11,768 nucleotides of DNA, taken from the NCBI GenBank assembly GCA_964480995.1, contig CAYZRZ010000065.1:1-11768 (forward strand). Reading direction: 5' to 3'. The notes beneath the pieces were generated by a model. That model was not told the origin of the DNA and ran no database searches. It worked only from the letters and a program-made list of their open reading frames with translations. The stretch's first letter is position 1. Each line of letters begins with the position of its first letter. This document shows, in pieces, positions 5,804 to 11,768 of this stretch. Source of the stretch: UBA1038 sp964480995 (GTDB lineage Bacteria > Bacillota > Clostridia > Christensenellales > Aristaeellaceae). A program made the position numbers and the translations under genes.

Positions 5804-7060
5804 ATGCGTAAACTCTTATCCCTGGTACTGGCAACCGCGTTCCTGGCAGGGCTTCTGGCTGTCCCGGCGCTGGCTGAGGACGTCGAGGTCAAGGTATACC
5901 AGCTCAAGGTCGAAATCAATGAGGCCATCACGGCCTTTGCCAAGCGCTACTCAGACGCGACCGAGGGTGTCACCGTCACGGTGGAGACCCTGGGCGGCGG
6001 GGCTGATTACGGCGGAGGCCTGAAGGCGAAGATGGCGTCCGACTCCATGCCCGACATCTTCATGATCGAAGGGATCGGCGGCTACGAGCTGTGGAAAGAC
6101 TATCTGGCTGATATGTCTGACGCCGAATGGGTGAAGGATACCGACCTGTACTACGCGCCTGAAGGCAAGGTCGTTGGCTTCCCGATCGGCATCGAGGGCT
6201 TTGGCCTGGGCTATAATGCTGAGATCCTGGAGAAGGCCGGCATCGATCCCGCGACGCTCACCACCCTGTCCGCGACCAAGGCTGCCTTTGAAAAGCTGGA
6301 CAGCATGAAGGCCGAACTGGGCATTGACAACGTCGTATCCGTTGGTACCTCCGTGTCCGGCGGCCTGTGGTGGGTCACCTCCCAGCACGTGTTTAACGCG
6401 TTCTACGCGGGCTACCTTGATTACAACGATTCCTCCGTGCATGACAACGCGCTCAAGGGCGAAGTGGATCAGGAACGCCTGACCGCCTTTGCCAACTACC
6501 TCAAGATGCTCTACGATTACGCGGACCCCAACATCCTCGTGAACGGCAACTATGATTCCCAGGTTGCCGCCTTCGCGCAGGGCAAGACTGCCTTCATTAC
6601 CCAGGGCAACTGGACTGACCCGAACATGAAGCAGTTAGGCGCCGCCTTCAAGATGGGCTTCATCGGCCACAACTTCCTGGAGCAGGAGAGCGCCGGCCTG
6701 TTCATCGCTCCCCCCTCCTACTTCGTGGTCAACAGCAAGTCCTCCCCCGAAAAGCAGAAGGCCGCCATCGATTTCCTCAACCACATGGCCCTCACTGAAG
6801 ACGGCGCCAAGTACATGGTGGAAGAAGCCGGCATGGTTCCTGCCTTCAAATCTGTCCAGCTTTTGCCTCCCGGCGACTTCTCCAGAGCCCTGGTGGAAGC
6901 CAACGCGCGCGGCGGCAACTACAACTGGTACTTCGGCCAGAACCCCGACGGGTTCAACCAGAATACCCTTGGCCCCATCTTTGAGCTGCTGGCGACCGAC
7001 GGCGACGTCGAAGCCTTCGTCAACGATGTGACCGCCGCCTTTCAGAGCATCGCGAAATAA
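5804..7060 (+). CDS. Carbohydrate ABC transporter substrate-binding protein (family 1)
   Basis: This 418-residue extracellular solute-binding protein would capture a sugar or oligosaccharide and deliver it to the two permeases encoded downstream. The ATG at 5804 follows AAGGAGG (5790-5796) at 7 bases. Residues 1-24 form a signal peptide (Lys/Arg start, hydrophobic LLSLVLATAFLAGLLAV core, PALA-E cleavage). The mature part has family-typical features: KMASDSMPDIFMIEG near 75-90, FPIGIEGFGLGYN near 126-138, an AAFAQGKTAFITQGNW segment near 255-270, and a helical C-terminus with EEAGMVPAF. Length is normal. The odd point is that there is no lipobox cysteine, and no cysteine anywhere in the protein. 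The protein would therefore be released by signal peptidase I rather than lipid-anchored as is usual in Gram-positive bacteria. The ligand cannot be told from sequence. Confidence 0.93.
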   Translation: MRKLLSLVLATAFLAGLLAVPALAEDVEVKVYQLKVEINEAITAFAKRYSDATEGVTVTVETLGGGADYGGGLKAKMASDSMPDIFMIEGIGGYELWKDYLADMSDAEWVKDTDLYYAPEGKVVGFPIGIEGFGLGYNAEILEKAGIDPATLTTLSATKAAFEKLDSMKAELGIDNVVSVGTSVSGGLWWVTSQHVFNAFYAGYLDYNDSSVHDNALKGEVDQERLTAFANYLKMLYDYADPNILVNGNYDSQVAAFAQGKTAFITQGNWTDPNMKQLGAAFKMGFIGHNFLEQESAGLFIAPPSYFVVNSKSSPEKQKAAIDFLNHMALTEDGAKYMVEEAGMVPAFKSVQLLPPGDFSRALVEANARGGNYNWYFGQNPDGFNQNTLGPIFELLATDGDVEAFVNDVTAAFQSIAK

Positions 7061-7069
7061 CTGATACCG

Positions 7070-7108
7070 CGGGGAGAAGCGCGCCTGCGCGCTTCTCCCC
7101 GTTTATTT
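7070..7108 (+). terminator. Intercistronic terminator-like hairpin after the binding-protein gene
   Basis: The arms 7070-7083 and 7088-7101 (CGGGGAGAAGCGCG and its exact complement) form a 14-bp perfect stem with a CCTG loop, followed by TTTATTT. It lies between the binding-protein stop and the first permease start, 24 bases before that start. In comparable importer operons such a partial terminator makes the binding protein far more abundant than the permeases. Confidence 0.8.
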
Positions 7109-7124
7109 GCAAGGAGGCCTGCTG

Positions 7125-8015
7125 ATGAAACGACGCGCGTCCATCGACTTTCTTTTCATTTTCCCCTGTGTTTTCGCCTTCCTGATGGTGATCATCATTC
7201 CCTTCGGCATTGGTATCTACTACTCGATGACCGACTGGAACGGCGTCAATCCCATCATCAACTTTGTCGGGTTGAAGAACTTCACGGGGATGTTTCAGGA
7301 GCCGCAGTTCATGTACTCCTTCCTGATCACGCTGGCCTATACCGCGATCAACGTGGTATTTGTCAATGTGGTCAGCTTTTCATTATCGCTGATGGTCACC
7401 AGCGGGCTGAAGCTGCGCAACCTGTACCGCGCCGGTTTCTTTGTGCCCAATCTGATCGGCGGTATCGTGCTGGGCTACATATGGCAGTTCGTATTCAACA
7501 ATGTTCAGGTGGATCTGGGCATGTCGCTTGGTATCCCCTTTTTGCAAAAGTCGCTGATCGCCGACAAAAGCACGGTCATCTGGGCGATGAGCTTTGTGAA
7601 CACCTGGCAGTACGCGGGCTACATCATGATGATCTATGTGGCGGCTATCCAGTCCATCCCTGCCTCCGTGATGGAGGCAGCCAGCGTGGACGGAGCCGGC
7701 TACTTTACCCGTATCCGCCGCATCCTGATGCCGATGGTGGCCAACGCCTTTACGATCACCTTGTTCCTGACGCTGACCAACAGCTTCAAGCAATATGATC
7801 TGAACTTTGCCCTCACCAACGGCGGCCCGGCCATGCGCTTCATGGGCAAGGCCATCCGCGCCAGCGAACTGCTGGCGATGGATATCTACAAGACCGCCAA
7901 TGCCGCCAACCGCATGGCGGAGGCTCAGGCCAAGGCGGTCGTATTCTTCATCGTGCTGGTGATATTCTCCGTGACCCAGGTTTATATCAATAAGCGCAGG
8001 GAGGTGGAAGCGTGA
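7125..8015 (+). CDS. Sugar ABC transporter permease (MalF/UgpA type)
   Basis: The start ATG at 7125 has AAGGAGG (7111-7117) 7 bases upstream. A TTG 18 bases earlier in frame overlaps that ribosome site and is rejected. The 296-residue protein begins MKRRASIDFLFIFPCVFAFLM, has about six membrane helices (near 9-34, 66-90, 102-126, 152-175, 204-222, 268-288) and the cytoplasmic EAA loop EAASVDGAGYFTRIRRILMP (184-203) that docks on the ATPase. The segment YSMTDWNG after helix one is typical of CUT1 MalF-like subunits. It pairs with the permease encoded immediately downstream, with which it overlaps by four bases (GTGA), and with the preceding binding protein. It imports a carbohydrate across the cytoplasmic membrane. 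The ATPase it needs is not intact in this window. Confidence 0.93.
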   Translation: MKRRASIDFLFIFPCVFAFLMVIIIPFGIGIYYSMTDWNGVNPIINFVGLKNFTGMFQEPQFMYSFLITLAYTAINVVFVNVVSFSLSLMVTSGLKLRNLYRAGFFVPNLIGGIVLGYIWQFVFNNVQVDLGMSLGIPFLQKSLIADKSTVIWAMSFVNTWQYAGYIMMIYVAAIQSIPASVMEAASVDGAGYFTRIRRILMPMVANAFTITLFLTLTNSFKQYDLNFALTNGGPAMRFMGKAIRASELLAMDIYKTANAANRMAEAQAKAVVFFIVLVIFSVTQVYINKRREVEA

Positions 8016-8908
8016 GTGCGGTGAACATTGATATTGATCCCAAGAAGATCAAGGAAAAGAGCAGGCCCAGCCAGGTCATCGCCGAGATTCTGGTGATGCT
8101 CCTGTTCATCATCTTTATGCTTCCCTTCGCGCTGGTGGTGATCAACGCGGCCAAGAGCGCCAAGGAGATCGTTTTCAGCCCTGTCGCCCTGCCTGAGAAC
8201 TGGGGCCAGATAATCACGAACATTCAGGCCATATTCAATAACCCGACGGTAGACTATACCGGCGCTTTCTTTGACAGCCTGATCATCACGGTCATTTCCC
8301 TGTCGGTGATCGTATTCTTCTCATCCATGTGCGCGTGGGTGCTGGTGCGCAACAAATCCAAATGGTCCACCTTTGTCTTCCTGGCTTTTGTTGCGGCGAT
8401 GGTCATCCCTTTCCAGGTGGTCATGTTTCCGCTGGTGCGCTGGCTGAAGATACTGGGCGACGCCATCGGCCTGCCTCTGCTGGGCACCTACCACGGCATC
8501 GTGTTTGCCTACCTTGGTTTTGGCTGTTCCATGTCCGTGTTCATCCTGCACGGCTTCATCAAGGGCGTGCCGCTTGAGCTGGAAGAAGCTGCCACCATCG
8601 ACGGCTGCGGCCAGGCCCGCACTTTCTTTGAGATCGTGCTGCCCCTGCTGCGTCCGGCTTTTGTGACAGTGCTGATATTAAACGGCATCTGGATCTGGAA
8701 CGACTTTCTGCTGCCCCTCCTGGTGCTGGGCAGCGCCGGCCAGGTGCAGACCATCCCGCTTGCCGTCACGGCCTTCGCGGGCGCCTACCTGAAGCAATGG
8801 GATCTGATCCTGACCAGCGCCCTGCTGGCGATGATCCCCATCATCGTGCTGTTCCTGTTCGCGCAGCGCTACATCATCAAGGGCATGGTGGAGGGAGCGA
8901 TCAAGTAA
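8012..8908 (+). CDS. Sugar ABC transporter permease (MalG/UgpE type)
   Basis: This 298-residue inner-membrane subunit starts with GTG at 8012, overlapping the upstream stop by four bases, with AGGGAGG (7998-8004) 7 bases before it. After a hydrophilic, Lys-rich N-terminus (1-20) there are about six helices (near 23-46, 86-112, 118-142, 158-180, 212-236, 266-286). The EAA loop is EEAATIDGCGQARTFFEIVLP (191-211), with the invariant Gly198 and a terminal LP. MalG-like proteins end with a short cytoplasmic tail; here it is QRYIIKGMVEGAIK, the conserved R-Y-x-x-x-G-x-x-x-G-A-x-K ending that is typical. It forms the translocation pore with the product of the preceding gene. It is the last gene of the cluster; a terminator follows 42 bases later. 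Confidence 0.94.
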   Translation: MSAVNIDIDPKKIKEKSRPSQVIAEILVMLLFIIFMLPFALVVINAAKSAKEIVFSPVALPENWGQIITNIQAIFNNPTVDYTGAFFDSLIITVISLSVIVFFSSMCAWVLVRNKSKWSTFVFLAFVAAMVIPFQVVMFPLVRWLKILGDAIGLPLLGTYHGIVFAYLGFGCSMSVFILHGFIKGVPLELEEAATIDGCGQARTFFEIVLPLLRPAFVTVLILNGIWIWNDFLLPLLVLGSAGQVQTIPLAVTAFAGAYLKQWDLILTSALLAMIPIIVLFLFAQRYIIKGMVEGAIK

Positions 8909-8917
8909 ACCTGAGCG

Positions 8918-9054
8918 AATGCTGAATGCGTGACATTGAGCAAAAAATTAAAACGCCGGATGGGTGAAGCTCATTCGGCGTTTTGATAATCCTGCCATTC
9001 AGTATTTCGCATTTGCCGCTTCAGCGGCACTGCATTCAGCATTTTGCATTTCCC
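8918..9054. repeat. Cluster of ATTCAGCATT-type short repeats around the terminator
   Basis: AATGCTGAATGC (8918-8929) is exactly inverted as GCATTCAGCATT (9032-9043). A 22-base direct repeat (8996-9017 and 9033-9054, each starting CATTCAG) matches at 19 of 22 positions. Between the direct copies is a stem-loop, TGCCGC-TTCA-GCGGCA (9014-9029). The whole fills the gap between two convergent genes and contains no gene. It may be a small intergenic repeat family. Confidence 0.6.
8950..8984. terminator. Bidirectional intrinsic terminator
   Basis: AAAACGCCGGATG (8950-8962) pairs with 8972-8984 (CATTCGGCGTTTT) over 13 bp with a single G-T pair and a 9-base loop. The A-run on the 5' arm and T-run on the 3' arm let it end transcription from both sides: the permease operon on + and the lipase-like gene on -. 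Confidence 0.85.
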
Positions 9055-9056
9055 CA

Positions 9057-10433
9057 TTACTCCTCCGGCTTGAGTTCCTCAAACCCCCGGATCACCATAT
9101 AGCTGTAGGGAGCCAGGCCCGGAAGGCTTCTGGCGCGGAATACCAGGGTGTGGGGGATGCCCAGCACCTTGAAGATGGTGCGGGCAAAGCATTCCGCGCC
9201 GAATTCATCCATCTCTTTTTCGATGGCGCCGGCCAGCGCGGCGATCTGCTCTTCCCGGGGGGCTTCTTGCATCGCGTTTTGGTAGTTGGAGCGAAGCAGG
9301 CGGTTAAACAGGCGCAGCAGGCCGGTGACGGGCTCGTCACGCCTGAGGATCAGGCGCTCGGCTATGCTGCCGCCCGCGAGTACGCCAAGCACGCCTTGTA
9401 TATCCTCCATCGGCCGCAGGGCCAGGGCCTGCAGGAAGGCCAGCGCGAAGAGGATCGCGTCCTGGGTGCCTGTGAAGGCGCGAAAGCGCTCGAGCAGGCG
9501 CATGAAGATCTCGTCCGTTTCCTGTCCCTGGTAGCAGAACTTCCTGAAACTGTCATCCGCCTCATAGACATAGCCCTGGCCGATGTGCCTGAACAGGCCG
9601 ATCTTGGTGAAGGTGTCGTCGCTGTTGAGGATGTGAAAGAGGGGGAAATCCTCCGGCTTTCCCGGAATATCCGCGTCAGCGACGCTGGGGGAGGCAAAGC
9701 CGTAGCCCAGGATGTTGCCGGGCAGGAGGCCCGCGCCTAACTGGCGGTACAGCCAGACCTGCAGAATAGCTGCCCCCTGGCTGTGGCCGGTGGCAAAGAT
9801 AGTAAACCGGCTGTCCGGCTGCTTCGCTTCCTCCAATATATCCTTTAATGTCAGGGATTTCAGCCCCAGCAGCGCCGCGGTCTGGTCGAAGGTGATCTTT
9901 TCGCTGTTTTCCTCAAACTGCAGTGTGTTGTCCAGGAATCCTGCATGAAAACCCTCCGGATGAGTGAAGCGGAAGTTGACCTCCCAGTCCATGCGCCGCT
10001 TGCCCGTGCCCATAAATCCGATGATGACGGCGAAGCGCCCGCCGCCTATGGGGCGGATCATCGTGATGGCTTTGCCCGTGCGCATGGGGGTGGATTTCCA
10101 CACCAGGCCGCGTATCTGGCGGATGGTGCCGGCGGATGAGATATGCCGCCGGGCTGCCCGGGGTATCCATTCGTTCAGCATACGCTGGTAGATCGGACGC
10201 TCGGCAAGGGCAGGCGCGGCCACGCCGCCCATCAGCCGCTCATCCGCCTGGATGGAAACATCTGTCCAGCCGGCTTCCAGCCAGGGGCCTACCTCGAAAT
10301 CGTAGGACAGGGCGGAAAGCTCAAGCGCGAAGCGCGCCGCTTCCCGGTTGGGGTACCGGGTGTCTCGTGTTTGTTGGTCTAAGAAGCTGGTATCGCTCAG
10401 GTCGATTTGCGTAAATTGCCCGTAGCTGGCCAT
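9057..10433 (-). CDS. Class 3 lipase-like alpha/beta hydrolase
   Basis: This 458-residue protein resembles the Lipase_3 family of alpha/beta hydrolases. The nucleophile elbow is GHSQG (216-220, Ser218) after a TIFATGHS strand, as in class 3 lipases. Upstream, GFHAGFL (161-167) fits the conserved H-x-G-F motif before the lid/helix region. Downstream, GYGFASPSVAD (243-253) and HILNSDD (267-273) suggest Asp272 or Asp273 as the acid, and RHIGQGYVY (282-290) carries a His that aligns with the usual late His or the H-x-G-x-x region. The last 160 residues are mostly helical and not recognised. There is no signal peptide or membrane segment, so the enzyme appears cytoplasmic. The start is supported by AAGGAG (complement of 10441-10446) 7 bases upstream. 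It is transcribed divergently from the peptidoglycan-binding gene. Substrate unknown; lipid esters are only a family-based guess. Confidence 0.82.
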   Translation of the reverse strand: MASYGQFTQIDLSDTSFLDQQTRDTRYPNREAARFALELSALSYDFEVGPWLEAGWTDVSIQADERLMGGVAAPALAERPIYQRMLNEWIPRAARRHISSAGTIRQIRGLVWKSTPMRTGKAITMIRPIGGGRFAVIIGFMGTGKRRMDWEVNFRFTHPEGFHAGFLDNTLQFEENSEKITFDQTAALLGLKSLTLKDILEEAKQPDSRFTIFATGHSQGAAILQVWLYRQLGAGLLPGNILGYGFASPSVADADIPGKPEDFPLFHILNSDDTFTKIGLFRHIGQGYVYEADDSFRKFCYQGQETDEIFMRLLERFRAFTGTQDAILFALAFLQALALRPMEDIQGVLGVLAGGSIAERLILRRDEPVTGLLRLFNRLLRSNYQNAMQEAPREEQIAALAGAIEKEMDEFGAECFARTIFKVLGIPHTLVFRARSLPGLAPYSYMVIRGFEELKPEE

Positions 10434-10456
10434 CAGAGAGCTCCTTCAGAAAAATA

Positions 10457-10473
10457 TCGTAACAAATTCGTAA
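10457..10473 (+). promoter_or_regulatory. Two TCGTAA direct repeats with 11-bp phasing in a divergent promoter region
   Basis: TCGTAA occurs at 10457-10462 and 10468-10473, 11 bp apart, directly upstream of the candidate -35 of the + gene and inside the region shared with the - strand lipase-like gene. Tandem half-sites spaced by one helical turn are typical of OmpR/PhoB-family regulators. Which regulator would bind is unknown. Confidence 0.35.
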
Positions 10474-10479
10474 TAACTG

Positions 10480-10508
10480 TTTACATCTGCTTCATAATGT
10501 GCTATCCT
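10480..10508 (+). promoter_or_regulatory. Candidate sigma-A promoter for the peptidoglycan-binding gene
   Basis: TTTACA (10480-10485) and TATCCT (10503-10508) are 17 bp apart in an AT-rich stretch, about 35 bases before the start codon. An alternative -10, CATAAT (10493-10498), lacks a properly spaced -35. Confidence 0.5.
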
Positions 10509-10541
10509 ATCGCCACCATGAAGAACGGAGAGAATGAGCGC

Positions 10542-11768
10542 ATGAGATTCCTTAAGCGAGTGACTTCCTTGACACTGATCCTTTGCCTGGCCTTGGTGCT
10601 GGCGCCCGGATCGGCGCAGGCTGCCTATGCCAGTCTGAGGCCGGGGGAGCGCGGCACCGAGGTGCGCGCGATGCAGCAGGCGCTGAGCTCGCTGGGATAT
10701 TCGCTTACGGCAGACGGGGCGTACGGGCCTTTGTCCGAGGCTGCAGTGCGTTCCTTTCAGCGGCAGAACAGCTTGAAAGAGGACGGCATCGCGGGCAATC
10801 AAACCCTGAGCATTTTGTACAGGATGGCTCCGGCCTTTGATCCGGGCAGCGGCAGCGGCGCTTCACCAGTATACCCCCCAAGTGAGGGATCTGTCACCCC
10901 ATCCGGACGGCTGGAAATTGGCAGCTTCGGCAGCGAGGTGGTCTCCCTGCAGAACAAATTGAACAGCCTGGGCTTTAATTGCGGGCGCAATGACGGCGTA
11001 TATGATATTGCTACCAGGGATGCCGTCAGCGCCTATCAAATAAGTGCCGGACTGACGGCCGATGGCGTTGCCGGCGCGCAGACCCTGGCCGCCCTCTTCG
11101 GTACCTCCCTGCCCGACGCCGCCGCGCCTATTGCCCCTCCCGCGTCCGGCACGCCCAGCTTAACCGGCCGGCTGGAGCTTGGCGGCAGCGGCAACGAGGT
11201 CGCTCTGCTGCAGGCTCGTCTGCTTGCTTTGGGGTACGCGCCGGGCCGCACAGACGGCAGCTTTGACGCGGGCACACGCTCGGCTGTCGTCAACTTCCAG
11301 AGCCGCAACGGCCTGAAGGCGGACGGCATCGCAGGCCCCATGACCCTGCAGAAAGTATACAGCGATTCGGCCGCCGGCCCTGCTTCCTCCTCAGGCGGCG
11401 GCACAGCCACCGGCTCGGCCATTGTTTCCACCGGCAATACCGGCCCGCTGCGCTTCCGGGGCACCCCCTCGTCAGCGGACAGCCGCAACATCATCGGCAG
11501 CCTCAACAACGGCCAGGTGGTGGAAGTGCTCGACGGGATAGGCACCTGGAGCCGCATCCGCGCGGGCGGCGTCGAAGGCTATGCCATGACGCGCTTCCTG
11601 AGTTTCTCGGCTTCTCCCGCCCCCTCACCAAGCCCGAGTCCCAGCCCTGTTCCCGGGGATGGCACCGGCCAGCCCACGGTTCCGCCTGTTTCCGGCGGCG
11701 GCGCGGCGACTATTTTGACCCCCAACGGCGGCAGCGTGCGCCTGCGGTCCGGCGCCACCACCAGCGGC
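10542..11768 (+). CDS. Secreted peptidoglycan-binding protein with SH3b domains (3' end outside window)
   Basis: The frame stays open from the ATG at 10542 to the window end (409 residues visible, no stop). A GGAG (10527-10530) lies 11 bases upstream. Residues 1-28 are a signal peptide with positively charged start, TLILCLALVLAPG core and AQAA-type cleavage. Three PG_binding_1 repeats follow at about 32-92, 123-187 and 210-273. Each shows G-x-x-G-x-E-V-x-x-L/M-Q, L-G-Y/F, a D-G-x-Y/F turn and a closing DGxAGxxTL. Ser/Gly/Pro linkers separate them. An SH3b domain spans about 291-356 (LRFRGTPS to EGYAMTRFL). A Pro-Ser linker (359-372) leads to the start of a second SH3b-like unit (LTPNGGSVRLRSGA). 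Such proteins sit in the cell wall, often attached to a hydrolase domain that would lie beyond the window. Cys15 and Cys147 are the only cysteines; no lipobox. Confidence 0.9.
   Translation, partial: MRFLKRVTSLTLILCLALVLAPGSAQAAYASLRPGERGTEVRAMQQALSSLGYSLTADGAYGPLSEAAVRSFQRQNSLKEDGIAGNQTLSILYRMAPAFDPGSGSGASPVYPPSEGSVTPSGRLEIGSFGSEVVSLQNKLNSLGFNCGRNDGVYDIATRDAVSAYQISAGLTADGVAGAQTLAALFGTSLPDAAAPIAPPASGTPSLTGRLELGGSGNEVALLQARLLALGYAPGRTDGSFDAGTRSAVVNFQSRNGLKADGIAGPMTLQKVYSDSAAGPASSSGGGTATGSAIVSTGNTGPLRFRGTPSSADSRNIIGSLNNGQVVEVLDGIGTWSRIRAGGVEGYAMTRFLSFSASPAPSPSPSPSPVPGDGTGQPTVPPVSGGGAATILTPNGGSVRLRSGATTSG

Noticed and set aside
8918..9054. Possible CRISPR array
   Set aside because: Only two imperfect direct copies with a short palindromic spacer; no regular repeat-spacer pattern and no cas genes.
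8964..9740. 258-residue + strand open frame opposite the lipase-like gene
   Set aside because: It lies antisense to a gene with clear hydrolase motifs, is compositionally an antisense shadow and matches no family.
10446..10802. 118-residue - strand frame over the peptidoglycan-binding gene start
   Set aside because: Antisense to a signal peptide and PG-binding repeat, with no family features.

Overview
The window looks like a chromosomal segment of a moderately GC-rich member of the Firmicutes, most likely a gut- or rumen-type Clostridia (Christensenellales/Oscillospirales-like). The evidence is strong AAGGAGG ribosome binding sites, a complete Bce-type antimicrobial-peptide sensing and detoxification module, a CUT1 sugar ABC importer, and a secreted peptidoglycan-binding/SH3b protein. 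No rRNA, tRNA, CRISPR array, transposase or phage gene was seen. The taxonomic placement is inferred from gene style only.

Layout. (1) Bases 1-4668 (+) are a probable operon: the 3' end of a NimA-like flavin-binding protein, then an OmpR-family response regulator, a BceS-type intramembrane-sensing histidine kinase, a BceA-type ATPase and a BceB-type FtsX permease. A regulated promoter with two 20-bp-phased direct repeats probably lies before the ATPase. (2) Bases 4669-4809 hold hairpins, including one very long imperfect stem-loop, between convergent genes. (3) Bases 4810-5637 (-) are the remnant of a MalK/UgpC/MsmX-type sugar ABC ATPase that has lost its N-terminal third, including Walker A and the Q-loop. 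(4) Bases 5638-8908 (+) carry a clear sigma-A-type promoter, a cre/LacI-type operator-like palindrome, a sugar-binding protein gene, a strong intercistronic terminator-like hairpin and two CUT1 permeases. (5) Bases 8909-9056 hold a bidirectional terminator inside a cluster of short repeats. (6) Bases 9057-10433 (-) encode a class-3-lipase-like alpha/beta hydrolase. (7) Bases 10542-11768 (+) encode a secreted protein with three peptidoglycan-binding repeats and SH3b domains, running off the window edge.

How the genes work together. In known Bce modules the BceAB transporter both detoxifies and senses cell-wall-active peptides such as bacitracin. It passes the signal to BceS, which phosphorylates BceR, which activates bceAB. 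The second cluster would bind an extracellular oligosaccharide (binding protein), move it through the two permeases and power transport with a MalK-like ATPase.

The most notable result is that both ABC ATPase genes are damaged. The BceA-like gene has a clean in-frame loss of about 57 residues between Walker A and the signature motif, removing the Q-loop. The MalK-like gene has lost everything upstream of nearly the same structural point. Either these are real lesions, in which case peptide sensing would be disabled and the importer would need a shared ATPase encoded elsewhere, or they are assembly artefacts. I see no convincing evidence for an entirely new biological system here.
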